Assembly: GCF_015709455.1 (NCBI RefSeq) | Contig: NZ_JADNQW010000005.1 | Coordinates: 2,286,501-2,350,500 of the forward strand | DNA length: 64,000 nucleotides | DNA from: Methylosinus sp. H3A | GTDB taxonomy: Bacteria > Pseudomonadota > Alphaproteobacteria > Rhizobiales > Beijerinckiaceae | Reading direction: 5' to 3' | In this document: positions 1-28,396 of the stretch, one piece after another | Numbering within the stretch: position 1 is the stretch's first letter | Layout: each line of letters opens with the position of its first letter | Notes under the pieces: generated by a model | Database searches by the model: none | The model's input: the letters and a program-made list of their open reading frames with translations, nothing else | Told to the model about the DNA's origin: nothing | Translations under genes and position numbers: made by a program

Positions 1-1591
1 AGGACCAGTTTCGCCTTTGCCAGGAACATGCCGGGCGCGAGCGATGGAAAATCGCGGGCGCCTATCACGACGCCGCCCTCTCGGGTTCGAGCATGATCCT
101 GCGGCCCGGCATCCAGTCGCTGTTGCAGGACGCGCAGCGCGGCCAGTTCGACGTCGTGCTGGGCGAGGCGCTGGACCGGATTTCCCGCGATCAAGCGGAT
201 ATCGCCACGTTGTTCAAGCATCTGCGCTTCGCGGGCGTCTCCATCGTCACCCTCGCAGAGGGCGAGATTAGCGAGCTTCACGTCGGCCTGAAGGGCACGA
301 TGAACGCCCTGTTCCTGAAAGACCTCGCAATGAAGACCCATCGCGGTCTGCGCGGCCGGGTGGAGAAGGGCAAGGCGGGCGGCGGCCTCTGCTACGGCTA
401 TCGCGTGGCCAAGAAACTCGACGCCAATGGCGAGCCGATCCGAGGCGATCGTGAGATCATCGCGGAGGAGGCGGATGTCGTCCGGCGCATCTTCCGCGCC
501 TTCGCCGCCGGTAAGAGCCCGAAGGCCATCGCGGTCGAACTGAATAAGGAAGGCGTTCCCGGCCCGTTGGGCCGCGCCTGGGGTGACACGAGCATTCGGG
601 GTCACGTCTCGCGCGGCTCCGGCATCCTCAACAACGAACTCTATGCCGGCGTGCTGGTGTGGAACCGGCAGCGTTTCGTCAAAGACCCGGCCACCGGCAA
701 GCGTGTCTCGCGGCCGAATCCGGAAAATCAGTGGATCAGGACCGAAGTGCCGCATCTCAGGGTCGTGGACGATGCGCTTTGGCAGGCGGCGCGAGATCGG
801 CAGCAGCAAATCTCGGCGATCTTCGGCCCCAACCCTGCGACCACGCGGGAAGGGCGGGCGAAGCGGCTACATCTGGCCAACCGACCTATCTCCCTTCTTT
901 CCGGCCTTCTCACCTGCGGATGTTGTGGCGGCAAGATTGGCATCCTGACTCCCGGCCGCTACGGCTGCCTCAACCATCATCGTCGCGGGACGTGCGACAA
1001 CAACCGCACCATCCCTCGCGAGAAGATCGAGGGGCGGGTGCTGGTGGGGCTGAAGGACCGCCTTGTGTCCTCCGACGCGGTTGCGGAGGCTGTGCGCGCC
1101 TACGCCGAAGAGATGAACCGGCTGAATCATGAACGGCGGGCGCAGGCCGAGGTCGACCGCCGGACGCTTCAGAAGATCGAACAGGGGATAGCCGGCATCA
1201 TGACGGCGATCGAGGACGGCATGTACCAGCCATCCATGAAGGCGCGGATGGAAGACCTCGAACGGCAGAAGGCGGACATCGTCGCGCGCTTGTCGCAGGC
1301 TCCGACCGATATTCCAGACGTGCATCCCAACATCGCCAATGTCTATCGGCTTCGCATCGACCGCTTCATGGAAGCGCTCGACGATACGGACGACGGCAGG
1401 CAGGCGGCGGAAGCATTACGCTCGCTCATCGGCGAAATTGTGCTGACGCCCGGAACGAAACGCGGCGAGGTTCACGCCGAGCTACGCGGCGAGTTGTTCG
1501 GCATCCTCGACTTCGTAAAAGCCGATGAAAACCAACCGGATATGAAATTCATGCCAGCGGTCGCAGCGAGTCCATGCAACCAATGTCTCAC

Positions 1592-1620
1592 AAAAGGCCA
1601 GCCTCTCCGGCGGGCCTTTT
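1592..1620 (+). terminator. Terminator-like hairpin after recombinase domain
   Basis: Inverted repeat AAAAGGCC / GGCCTTTT with an inner GCC/GGC pairing. The A run before it and the T run after it could stop transcription in either direction. It sits inside the over-long recombinase frame, just past the recognisable domain. Confidence 0.6.
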
Positions 1621-1651
1621 GCGTTCCAGGAAATAAAAAATCGCCAAGCAA

Positions 1652-1684
1652 CCCGGCTTCCGTGAGGACGTCGGGCTTCTTTTT
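1652..1684 (+). terminator. Second Rho-independent terminator candidate
   Basis: Stem CCCGGC/GTCGGG with an inner TCC-GTGA-GGA hairpin, followed by CTTCTTTTT. It is oriented for rightward transcription, in tandem with the hairpin at 1592. The stretch from here to 1958 holds no gene. It contains a 7-bp inverted repeat GCCCGCG/CGCGGGC (1801-1807 and 1831-1837) of unknown role. Confidence 0.5.
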
Positions 1685-1958
1685 GCCCGAAAGCAAACCG
1701 AGGCGTCTCCATCGGAGCGTCGCTCTGCGCAACGTCGATGGCGGCCGCTATTTTCTCTTCATCTTTGGTTCCCCGCACTCCGAATTCGGGACGTTCTGTT
1801 GCCCGCGCTGGGAGATCGCGACGAATCAACCGCGGGCGATTTGCCGGCCGCCTTGCCTGTGCGTCTCGCTATTCCGGTCCAAATTTGAGCGGCGCCTCCG
1901 TTTCGGGCTGATTCGAAGCGCTCGGCGGCGTCCGTCCCGTAAAGCTCGCCCGTCCCGT

Positions 1959-9485
<7,527 letters not shown>

Positions 9486-9500
9486 ATCGGGTCTCGCGCG

Positions 9501-10289
9501 TTATTGCGTCGTGGCGGCGAGCGAGGCGCAGCAGGCCGAGACGATCTCCATCAGCGTCTGCTGTCCGGCCGCCGGGCGGAAGTAGAAATGATCCCCGGCG
9601 ACGAGGCGCCGCTCGAAGCCGCCGCCCGCGTGACGCTCCCAGGCGTCGAGCTCGGCCTCCGACACGACGGGGTCGGCGTCGCCGCCGATGGCCGTCATCG
9701 GGCAGGGCAGAGGCGCGCGCTCGGTCCAGGCGTAAGTCTCATTGATGTGGAGATCGGCCTGCAGCGCGCGGCCGATCATCGCCACAAATTCGGGCTGCTC
9801 GAGCAGAGCGACCGGAATATTGCCGTGCAACTCCGCGACGCGGAACACGACGTCCCGCGGCGCGAGATGCGACACGCGCGGCGCCCGCGAGGGAAGATGC
9901 GGCGCGACGCGGCCCGAGGCCAGGAAATGCACGCGCTCCGGCGCGACGCTCCCCTCCGCGAAAAGGCGATGGATCATCTCATAGGCGACGAGCGCGCCGA
10001 AACTATGCCCGAAGACGAGCAGCGGCTTGTCTGCGAGCGCGGCGACCGCCTCGGCGAGCGGCGAGGCGAGAGCCTCGAGCGCGCGCGCCGGCTCCTCGCG
10101 CAGCCGCTGATCGCGGCCCGGCAGGGCGGCGGCGTAGACATTCGCGCGGCCGCGCAGCGGCGCGATCCAGGGCCAAAACCCCATCATGCCGCCGCCTGCG
10201 GGCGGAAAGCAGATCATCGTCACCAAAGAGTGATCGTCGGCGGACATACGCTTCAGCCAATCGAGCGAGGTCGGATGGGACTCGTTCAT
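9501..10289 (-). CDS. Type II thioesterase (alpha/beta hydrolase)
   Basis: Stand-alone thioesterase of the kind that clears stalled or wrong acyl groups from PKS/NRPS carrier proteins; it may also help product release here because no thioesterase domain is fused to the synthases. It has the oxyanion region CFPPAGGG, the nucleophile elbow GHSFG and a late GDHFYF histidine, with about 262 residues, normal for the family. I chose the ATG at 10289 (MNESHPTS) because sequence before it has no family resemblance; a longer frame could start at 10328. It is the first gene of a leftward operon with the PKS-NRPS 15 bases downstream, and is divergent from the Rieske gene. Confidence 0.9.
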   Translation of the reverse strand: MNESHPTSLDWLKRMSADDHSLVTMICFPPAGGGMMGFWPWIAPLRGRANVYAAALPGRDQRLREEPARALEALASPLAEAVAALADKPLLVFGHSFGALVAYEMIHRLFAEGSVAPERVHFLASGRVAPHLPSRAPRVSHLAPRDVVFRVAELHGNIPVALLEQPEFVAMIGRALQADLHINETYAWTERAPLPCPMTAIGGDADPVVSEAELDAWERHAGGGFERRLVAGDHFYFRPAAGQQTLMEIVSACCASLAATTQ

Positions 10290-10346
10290 GCGTCGTCCCG
10301 ACCGATTGCGATGTGCTGCAGCGCACACCGCGCTCCGAGAGCATCT

Positions 10347-10364
10347 GCTATCGAAGTAGATAGC
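10347..10364. promoter_or_regulatory. Operator-like inverted repeat GCTATC-N6-GATAGC
   Basis: Perfect 6-bp arms around a 6-base spacer, 58 bases upstream of the thioesterase start, a normal place for a dimeric regulator to bind. The regulator is unknown; no regulator gene lies in the cluster. Confidence 0.35.
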
Positions 10365-10575
10365 GAAGAAGTCGTTATAGACTCCGAAGGGCCGATCAAT
10401 GAAACCACCCGCATGTTCGATTGCAAGTGCAATATTTCGCGCCGCAGCGCCCTGACATCGCGCTTGGCCGCCTTTGCTTTTTACGCTACGGTCCTAAGCG
10501 ATGCAACGCCATCCTGCCGTCGCGGACGAGGCGGGGAACGCTCGACGCATCGCTCGTTACGGTTAGCGGATGATA

Positions 10576-10592
10576 GAACGTCGGATACGTTC
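10576..10592. promoter_or_regulatory. Operator-like inverted repeat GAACG-N7-CGTTC
   Basis: Perfect 5-bp arms around a 7-base spacer, about 100 bases before the Rieske gene. It could be a binding site for control of the rightward operon. Short enough to be chance. Confidence 0.25.
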
Positions 10593-10691
10593 GGCGGTCT
10601 ACTTCAAATCTAGGCGCGGGCGCGCGACGAGAATTTTTCATTTCGGACGACGACGAGTTTTTCTGTCCAACTATCTCTGGGAAAAAGTAGA

Positions 10692-11846
10692 ATGAGCGGA
10701 TCGACGCATGTCGACTTCGAGCACACAGGCCCCGGACTCCCGGCGGGCGAATTGCTACGGCGCTACTGGCAACCCGTCTTCGTCTCCGAGGAGCTTCCGG
10801 TCGCGCATCCGAAGCCTCTGAAAATTCTGGGCGAAGAATTCACGCTCTATCGGGGCGAGGACAATGTGGCGCGCGTCATCGACGGGCGCTGCCCGCATCG
10901 CGGACTCGTGATGTCGGTCGGCAAGGTGGAGGGCGACAGCATACGTTGCCGCTATCACGGCTGGAAGATCGACGCCACCGGCCAATGCGTCGAGCAGCCC
11001 TTCGAGCCCAAGAGCTTCGCCGCCAAAGTGCGCGTGCGCAGCTATCCTGTCGAAGAATATTTCGGCCTGATCTGGGTCTATTTCGGCCCCGCGCCGACGC
11101 CGCCCCTGCCGCGCTGGCCGTCGCTCGAGCAATGCGGCTATTTCCATGTCGTAGAGCTACGAAAGTGGAATTATTTCCACGATCTCGAGAATACGGTCGA
11201 CGATGTGCATCAGCGCTGGGTGCATGCCGAGGGCATTTATCAGGACGCAGCCAACGCCGGGCAGATTCCCGCCGCCACGGCGCTCGAGACCGAATTCGGC
11301 CTGATGCAATATACGTCCTTTCCCAACGGCTATTTGCGCAAGCTCGCGCTGTTCATGCCGAACATGCTCTATTTCACCTCCGGCGCCGGCATGCTGCGCG
11401 GATTCAAGAGCTTCTTGTGGAATGTGCCGGTCGACGACGTCAGCCACAAAATGTTCTTTCTCCTCGTCGCGGCGCATCTGTCGCCCGAGGATGGCCGCGA
11501 CGTCGCCGAGGGCGTGCGTTCGGGCATGCGCTACGTCGCTTCGTCCTTGCCTCCGGTGGAGGAGGTGATTCGATCGGTGCTCTCCGGCGAGAAGCGGTGG
11601 GAAGACATCGACTCGCGGCCCGATCTCCTGCTCATCGAGGACGGCATCGTGCTGGTGGGCCAAGGGATCATTCCCGATCGTTCGAAAAATCGCCTCGGCG
11701 CCTCCGATGCGGCAATCATTTTGCTCAGGAAGCTCTACACGCGGGAAATGTCTCGAATCGAGAAGGGAGAGCCGCCGACGGCCTTTCCCGGTCCGGACGA
11801 GCGGCTGCTCGCGCAGATCGATGAATTTCAGGCCGAGCCCGCGTGA
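10692..11846 (+). CDS. Rieske non-heme iron oxygenase, alpha-subunit type
   Basis: Oxygenase of the aromatic-ring-hydroxylating/Rieske family, 384 residues. The [2Fe-2S] Rieske site is plain: CPH (about residues 64-66) and CRYHGWK some 17 residues later. The mononuclear iron site follows as ENTVDDVHQRWVH, supplying the two histidines expected near residues 170-180. No reductase or ferredoxin gene is nearby, so electrons must come from elsewhere in the cell. It is the first gene of the rightward unit with the SCP2 protein, acyl-AMP ligase and PKS, so oxidative tailoring of the lipid product or of a precursor is the likely role. The substrate cannot be told from sequence. Confidence 0.92.
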   Translation: MSGSTHVDFEHTGPGLPAGELLRRYWQPVFVSEELPVAHPKPLKILGEEFTLYRGEDNVARVIDGRCPHRGLVMSVGKVEGDSIRCRYHGWKIDATGQCVEQPFEPKSFAAKVRVRSYPVEEYFGLIWVYFGPAPTPPLPRWPSLEQCGYFHVVELRKWNYFHDLENTVDDVHQRWVHAEGIYQDAANAGQIPAATALETEFGLMQYTSFPNGYLRKLALFMPNMLYFTSGAGMLRGFKSFLWNVPVDDVSHKMFFLLVAAHLSPEDGRDVAEGVRSGMRYVASSLPPVEEVIRSVLSGEKRWEDIDSRPDLLLIEDGIVLVGQGIIPDRSKNRLGASDAAIILLRKLYTREMSRIEKGEPPTAFPGPDERLLAQIDEFQAEPA

Positions 11847-11947
11847 GCGGGATTTCGAAAAAGCGGGAGCAGATTTTTTGAAAATCCCGCGTTTTCAAAA
11901 GACTCTGAGCAGCGTTTGTCGCGCGCTCGAGAATTCGAGGAGGGCGC

Positions 11948-12274
11948 ATGCCCACGGTGAGGAACATATTGGATCGGGCTGCCCAGATGATCGACACGCA
12001 CAGAGACAAGGCCGGCTCTCTGGGCGCCCGCTATAAATTCGTGCTGAAGGGCGATGGCGCCTGCACCTTCGTGCTCAATCTCACAGCCGACAATCCCGGC
12101 GTGTGCGAAGGCGAGGCGGAGGCCGATTGCACGATCCGCGTCGCCGCCGCCGACTTCGTCCGCATGGCCGAGGGAGAGGTGGACAGCCGTGATCTGTTCT
12201 TCGCCGGAAAATTGAAAGTCGATGGCGATATGGGGCTCGCGTTGAAGCTGAAGAAGATGATCGCTTCGGCGTGA
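11948..12274 (+). CDS. SCP2 sterol-carrier-domain protein
   Basis: A 108-residue single-domain protein of the SCP2 (sterol carrier/lipid-binding) fold, which holds a fatty or sterol-like ligand in a hydrophobic tunnel. Typical features are the KFVLKGDGACTFVLNL strand pair, a middle CTIRVAAADFVRMAEGE segment and the LFFAGKLKVDGDMGLALKLKKM tail. The ATG follows a strong GAGGAGG ribosome site. It sits between the Rieske oxygenase and the fatty acyl-AMP ligase, so it could present a lipid substrate to either; this is inference. No signal peptide, so cytosolic. Confidence 0.88.
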   Translation: MPTVRNILDRAAQMIDTHRDKAGSLGARYKFVLKGDGACTFVLNLTADNPGVCEGEAEADCTIRVAAADFVRMAEGEVDSRDLFFAGKLKVDGDMGLALKLKKMIASA

Positions 12275-12408
12275 GATGAGGGGACGAGCGGGTTTCGTCG
12301 GTCGCGGGGGGCGACGAGGGGCGAAGCCGTAATGCCGGACGAGATTCGACACAGCGTCCATGCCGCAGCTGCGGCGTGATCGGACGCGTGCGCGTTGGGG
12401 GCGACGAA

Positions 12409-14567
12409 ATGGGCGCGACGAATTCATTGAGCGAAGTCGAGGAACTTGCGACACAGCGGCTGCGGCGTCACGCCGTCGCCTATCCCGACCGGCTGGCGGC
12501 GGCCTTTCTCGACGACGATCTGGCAATCCGCCAATCCTGGAGCTTCGGCGAGCTCGATCGCCGGGCGCGCTCCATGGCCGCCTTTCTCCAAAAGCACGGC
12601 GCGCCCGGCGAGCGCGTGGTGCTGGCCTTTCCGACCTGCCTCGATTTTCTCGCGGCCTTCTATGGATGTCTCCTCGCCGGCATGCCCGCCGTGCCGGCCT
12701 CCCTGCCGCTCGCGCATGGCAAGGACAGGCGGCTCGAGCTCATCGTCTCCGACAGCGGCGCCAAGCTCGTCCTCACCACCGCAAAGCATGTCGAGCTGCT
12801 GCAGCGCCGCCTCGCCGAGGGAGAAGCGGCGACGACGCAGATCATCGCCGTCGACGGGCTCGCCGACGAGAGCGGCGACTGGCGCGACATTCCCCGCGCC
12901 GCTGGCGATCTGGCCTTCCTCCAATATACATCCGGCTCGACGCGCTCGCCGGCCGGCGTGATGGTCGGCCATGGCAATGTGGCGGCCAATCTGATGGCGC
13001 TGCATGACGGGTTCGGCTCCACGCCGGATTCGGTCTTCGTCAGCTGGCTGCCGTTGTTCCACGATATGGGGCTCATCGCCGGCGCGCTGGCGCCGACATG
13101 GGCCGGATGTCCCGTCTATCTCATGAGCCCGGCGAGCTTCGTGCAGAGCCCCTTGCGCTGGCCGCGCGCCATCTCGCGCTATCGTGGCACGATCGGCGGC
13201 GGTCCCAATTTCGCGTATCAGGCCTGCGTGGAGGCGGCCCGCGCGCATGGCGTCGCGGGGCTCGACCTCTCCTCCTGGACGATCGCCTGGAATGGCGCGG
13301 AGCCCGTGCGCGCCTCGACGATCGATGATTTCGCAAAGACTTTCGCGCCCGCCGGCTTCCGTGCGGAGGCGCTGACGCCGGCCTTCGGCCTCGCGGAGGC
13401 GACGCTGCTCGTCACCGGCAAGCGCGGTCCCGTCCGGCCGCTCGTTCGCGCGGTCGACGAGTCCGCGCTACGCAGTGACAGCGTCGTCTTCTGCGGCGCC
13501 GAGGATGCGCGCGGCAAGCCGCTGGTGAGCTCCGGCGAGCCGGCGCTCGGCGTCGATGTCCGCATCGTCGACCCGGACTCCTTCGTCGAGGCGTCGGCTT
13601 CGCAGGTCGGCGAAATATGGGTCGGCGGCGGCAGCGTCGGCCAGGGCTATTGGAACAAGCCGGAAGAATCGGCGGCTGTATTCGGCGCGCGCACGGCGGC
13701 GGGCGAAGGCCCCTTCATGCGCACGGGCGATCTCGGCTTTCTGAGCGAGGGCCGGCTCTTCGTCACCGGGCGGCGCAAGGATCTGATCGTCATTCGCGGC
13801 GTCAATTATTATCCGCAGGATCTCGAGCAGACGATCGAGGCGAGCCATCCGGCCTTGCAGCCGGCCTCCTGCGCCGTCTTCGGCGTCGAGGAGGGCGACG
13901 CGGTGCGCCTCGTCGCCGTGCAGGAGCTGCGCCGCAGCGCCTGGCGCTCCGTCGATGCGGCCGAGGTCTTCATGGCCATGCGGCGCGAGGCAGCCCGCGA
14001 GCATCAGGTCGCGCTGCATCGCATCGTGCTGCTCAAATCCTTCGGCCTGCCCAAGACGTCGAGCGGCAAGGTCCAGCGCGCCGCCTGCCGCGCCGCGCTC
14101 GAGGACGGAACGCTCGCGACGCTGCACGAGTGGCGCTCGACCATGCGGGTCGCGCCCATCGATTTCACCGGCGAGCCGCTCACGCAGCCGGGCGTGCTGG
14201 AGCGCCAGCTCGTCGATTGGCTGCAGCGCGAATGCGGCGTCGAGAACATCAGCTGGAAGACGCCATTGATGGATCTCGGCATCGACTCTCTGAAAGGCGT
14301 CGAGCTCGGCAATGCGCTGTCCGCCGCCTTCCAGCATTCCTTCCCGGTGACGCTGATGATCGAGCATCCGACAGTGGAGGCGCTCGCCCGGCTCATTCGC
14401 GAGGAGGCGCTGGGGATGAAGCCCGCCGAGCCGGAGCCGGAGCCTCCGCCGCCCATCGCCTGGGAAGGCGCCTCGCTCGAGCAGGAGATCGACCTGCTCG
14501 ACGACGCCGCTCTGGATGCGCTGCTCGAGGGCAGCATAGACGCGGTTCTCAAAATGGATAGACGCTC

Positions 14568-14571
<4 letters not shown>
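12409..14571 (+). CDS. Fatty acyl-AMP ligase with C-terminal acyl carrier domain
   Basis: Starter-loading enzyme. It should adenylate a free fatty acid and pass it to its own carrier domain rather than to CoA. It shows the ANL motif YTSGSTRSPAGV, the FAAL-type SWLPLFHDMGLI, the GDLGF...GRRKDLIVIRG hinge and a KTSSGKVQR lysine motif. Near the C-terminus LGIDSLKGVEL is a phosphopantetheine attachment site. The ATG at 12409 fits the FAAL start (MGATNSLSEVEEL); a GTG at 12376 is an alternative. The stop overlaps the PKS start in a GTGA, which suggests translational coupling and makes the PKS the acceptor of the fatty acyl group. Confidence 0.92.
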
Positions 14572-25634
<11,063 letters not shown>

Positions 25635-25657
25635 CCGCCCGACCACGCCGACCATGC

Positions 25658-25688
25658 GCGCGCCGCGTGTGAAAACGCAGCGGCGCGC
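25658..25688 (+). terminator. Strong GC hairpin after the PKS gene
   Basis: Nine-bp perfect stem GCGCGCCGC/GCGGCGCGC starting 23 bases after the PKS stop. Only a weak T-rich tail follows (CTTGCTC), so it may be a Rho-independent terminator or an mRNA 3'-end stabiliser. Confidence 0.45.
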
Positions 25689-25770
25689 CTTGCTCGCAAC
25701 CCTATGACGGCGCCCGCGGGCGAAGGAGCTTTCGCAAGCAATTTTTTGCCTTTGCGTGCAATCGGTCGAG

Positions 25771-25810
25771 ACTAGCTTTTCTTGACAGACTTTGTTTCCA
25801 AAGCTAGTAC
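25771..25810 (+). promoter_or_regulatory. Sigma70-like promoter with 9-bp inverted repeat ahead of the tolC-like gene
   Basis: A perfect TTGACA -35 box (25782-25787) and a weak TAGTAC -10 box (25805-25810) are 17 bases apart. They are bracketed by a perfect inverted repeat ACTAGCTTT (25771-25779) / AAAGCTAGT (25800-25808), and a nested CTTTG/CAAAG pair lies within. A dimeric regulator bound here would cover the whole -35 box. The gene starts 86 bases downstream. Confidence 0.6.
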
Positions 25811-25896
25811 GGTAAACCTATCGTCAATTCTGGCTGCACCGGGCAGTAGGCTTATGTCGCGTTAGCAACTCTCGCTCTGAAGGGCGGCTGCCTCGG

Positions 25897-27294
25897 ATGA
25901 AAATACATGCATGCTTGATCCTCGGCATGACAGCGGTCGGCGCGATACTCCGGCCCGCCAGCGCCGAGACTTTGCAATCGGCGCTGGCGAGCGCCTATGC
26001 CTATAATCCGGATCTCAACCAGCAGCGCGCCGGCGTGCGCGTCCATGACGAGAGCGTCGCCAAGGCCTGGAGCGGGCTGCGGCCCAACGCCTCTGTGATC
26101 GCGGGGCTCGGCGCTCAACGGACCGATCTGCTCGTGCCGACGATTCGACTGCCCTTCACGCATGAGCGAATCTACATTCATAACGACGGCAACAGCAATC
26201 CGCAGGCCGTGTCCGTCAATGTCTCGCAGACGATTTTCGACGGTGGCCGCACCTTCAACAATGTGAAGAAGGCGGAATCGACGGTCCTCTCGGCGCGCGC
26301 CAATCTGCGACTGACGGAGCAGGCGATCCTGCTGAACGCCGCGACCGCCTATATGGACGTGTTGCGCGACACGGCGATCTTGTCTCTGCGCCAGAACAAT
26401 ATTCGCGTGCTCGAGCTGCAATTGCGCAACACGCAGGACAGCGCGGCGGCCGGCTATCTGACCGAGACCGACGTCGCCCAGGCGGATGCGGCCTTGTCGC
26501 AGGCGCGCTCCGATCTCTATGGCGCGCAGGCGCGGCTGAAGAAGAGCGCCGCCACCTATCATCGCATCGTCGGCGAGGAGCCCAAGCGGCTGCAGCCGGC
26601 GGGCTCGGTCGAGAAGCTGCTGCCACGCAGCGTCGAAGAGGCGGTCGCCATCGCCACCGCGGGGCATCCCGGCGTCGAGGCGGCGCATCATCAGGTCGAT
26701 GTGGCGCAGTTCGCCGTGCATGCGGCGGAGGCCGATCTCCTCCCCTCGGCTTCCGTGAACGGCCAGCTCTCGCAGCAGAATGATTTCATCTTCGGTCTGC
26801 CCGGTTGGCGGCAGTTCAGCTATGGCGTCAATGTGAACTTCCGCGTTCCGCTCTATCAGGGCGGCGGCGATTTCGCCTCGATTCGGCAAGCGAAGGAGCA
26901 GGTGGGCCAAGCCCGCTTCGGCGTGGATTCGCAGATGGGCGATGCGCGCGCCAATGTCGTCGGCAGCTACGCCTCGCTGGAGGCGGCCAAGCTGCAGATG
27001 AAGTCCGACCGCGCCACGGTGAAAGCGGCTGAACTGGCGCTGAACGGCGTGCGCGAGGAGGCGAAGGTCGGCCTGCGCACGACGCTGGATGTTCTGAACG
27101 CGCAGCAGAGCCTGCTCCATGCGCGGGTGAACACGGTCGTCTCACAGCATGACGTCGTCGTCGCCTCTTACGCCGCGCTCTCGGCGATCGGCAGGTTGAG
27201 CCGACAGGCGCTGAATCTCGACGCCGAGCAATATGATCCCGAGCTGCACTTCGAGCAGGTGCGCGGAAAATTCTTCGGCATCGACACGCCCTGA
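25897..27294 (+). CDS. TolC-family outer-membrane efflux channel
   Basis: Outer-membrane channel subunit of a three-part exporter, 465 residues, usual for TolC. A signal peptide (MKIHACLILGMTAVGAILRPASA, cut before ETLQSA) is followed by the TolC start YAYNPDLNQQRAGVRV and two long coiled repeats. The conserved FRVPLYQGG and VREEAKVGLRTTLDVLNAQQSLL segments are present. It has its own promoter and converges on the HlyD-ABC-FtsX operon. By position it should be the outer-membrane partner of that exporter. Export of the PKS products is inferred. Confidence 0.93.
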   Translation: MKIHACLILGMTAVGAILRPASAETLQSALASAYAYNPDLNQQRAGVRVHDESVAKAWSGLRPNASVIAGLGAQRTDLLVPTIRLPFTHERIYIHNDGNSNPQAVSVNVSQTIFDGGRTFNNVKKAESTVLSARANLRLTEQAILLNAATAYMDVLRDTAILSLRQNNIRVLELQLRNTQDSAAAGYLTETDVAQADAALSQARSDLYGAQARLKKSAATYHRIVGEEPKRLQPAGSVEKLLPRSVEEAVAIATAGHPGVEAAHHQVDVAQFAVHAAEADLLPSASVNGQLSQQNDFIFGLPGWRQFSYGVNVNFRVPLYQGGGDFASIRQAKEQVGQARFGVDSQMGDARANVVGSYASLEAAKLQMKSDRATVKAAELALNGVREEAKVGLRTTLDVLNAQQSLLHARVNTVVSQHDVVVASYAALSAIGRLSRQALNLDAEQYDPELHFEQVRGKFFGIDTP

Positions 27295-27335
27295 TCGGCA
27301 GTCTTCCCGACGACGCGAAATGCGCCCTCTCAACG

Positions 27336-27360
27336 AACCGGCTTCCTCAACGAGCCGGTT
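27336..27360. terminator. Bidirectional hairpin between convergent tolC-like and hlyD-like genes
   Basis: Perfect 8-bp stem AACCGGCT/AGCCGGTT with a 9-base loop, 42 bases after the TolC-like stop and covering the HlyD-like stop. The T tract is short, so termination is likely but not proven. Confidence 0.5.
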
Positions 27361-28396
27361 TGGCGGCGACGAGCTCCCCGAAGAGATAGGCGTCCACTCT
27401 GAGCCCGACCGGCAATTTGGCGTCCTCGTCGAGATCGATGAGAACTTGCAGAACCTTGGTGTCGACGCGGTCGGCCGGACGTCCCGTCTGCACGAATTTC
27501 GAGCCCATTCGGAACGACACCCAGCTCACCCGGCCCTGAAACCTGCGTCCCGGATAGGCGTCGCTGACCACTTCGACGCGCTGATCCGGCGTCACCTTGC
27601 CGATGTCGGTCTCGTCCACCTCGGCGCGCACTTTGAGGCCGCGCAGATCGCCGACGATGGCGACCGCCGTCGGCGGCACATTGGTGACGGTTTCTCCCAC
27701 TTCATGCGCGCGGCGTAAGACGGTTCCCGCCACCGGAGAGCGAATGAAGGTCTTGTCGAGCATCGCCTTCGCCGAGGCCAGCTCCGCATCGGCGAGCCGC
27801 AGCCGCGCGCGCGCTGCGTCTATGTCCTCGGGACGGGCGCCCGTCTCCAATTGCGCGAGCCGCTCGGCGGCGACGGTGTGGCGCGCTTCATTGGCGTCGA
27901 GCGTGGCCTTCGCCTGATCGAGCATCGCTTGCGGCGAGACCCCGCGCTTGGCGAGCGGGAGCCTGCGCTCATAATCGCGGCGCGCATATTTGAGCCCCGC
28001 ATCGGCCTCGGAGAGCGCCGCCTTGGCCTCGCGCAGCTCCTCGACGCGCGCGCCGTGCAGGATTCGGTCGAGCTCGGCCTGGCGGAGCGCGAGCTGCGCC
28101 TGGGCGGAGGCGACGCGCGCGCTCTGCTCGGCGTTGTCGATGACGGCGATGATCTGTCCCGCCGTCACTTCGTCGTTTTCCTCGACCTTGAATTCCTTGA
28201 TGACGCCGACGATCTGCGCGGAGATCTCACGCTCCTTGCTGTTCGGCTCGACGACGCCGGGCGCGGCGGCGACGCGATGTTGCGAGACGAGCTTGGCGCT
28301 CGAGGAAAGAGCCTGCTCGGCTCGGCTGCTCATCGTGGATGATGCGGCGGCGAAGCCGACGAGGAGAATGGCCAGCGACGGCCGATCGAATTTCAT
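27347..28396 (-). CDS. HlyD/DevB-like periplasmic adaptor of ABC exporter
   Basis: Membrane-fusion protein that joins an inner-membrane pump to the outer-membrane channel; about 349 residues. It has an N-terminal hydrophobic signal/anchor (LAILLVGFAAASS), a lipoyl half-motif (GVIKEFKVEENDEVTAGQIIAVID), a long helical hairpin of about residues 90-210 (AEDIDAARARLRLADAEL type) and the second lipoyl half (TFIRSPVAGTVLRRAHEVGE). The ATG at 28396 overlaps the ATPase stop by one base (TGATG), so the two are coupled; a GTG at 28399 is possible. The order permease-ATPase-adaptor and the sequence style resemble DevBCA exporters of cyanobacteria. Confidence 0.92.
   Translation of the reverse strand: MKFDRPSLAILLVGFAAASSTMSSRAEQALSSSAKLVSQHRVAAAPGVVEPNSKEREISAQIVGVIKEFKVEENDEVTAGQIIAVIDNAEQSARVASAQAQLALRQAELDRILHGARVEELREAKAALSEADAGLKYARRDYERRLPLAKRGVSPQAMLDQAKATLDANEARHTVAAERLAQLETGARPEDIDAARARLRLADAELASAKAMLDKTFIRSPVAGTVLRRAHEVGETVTNVPPTAVAIVGDLRGLKVRAEVDETDIGKVTPDQRVEVVSDAYPGRRFQGRVSWVSFRMGSKFVQTGRPADRVDTKVLQVLIDLDEDAKLPVGLRVDAYLFGELVAAKPAR

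Larger units (their letters stand above)
10290..10691. promoter_or_regulatory. Divergent promoter region between thioesterase and Rieske units
   Basis: About 400 bases with no credible gene and lower GC than its flanks, separating two divergent biosynthetic operons. Any pathway control is likely to act here. It holds two inverted repeats, listed separately. I cannot place -35/-10 boxes with confidence. Confidence 0.5.
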
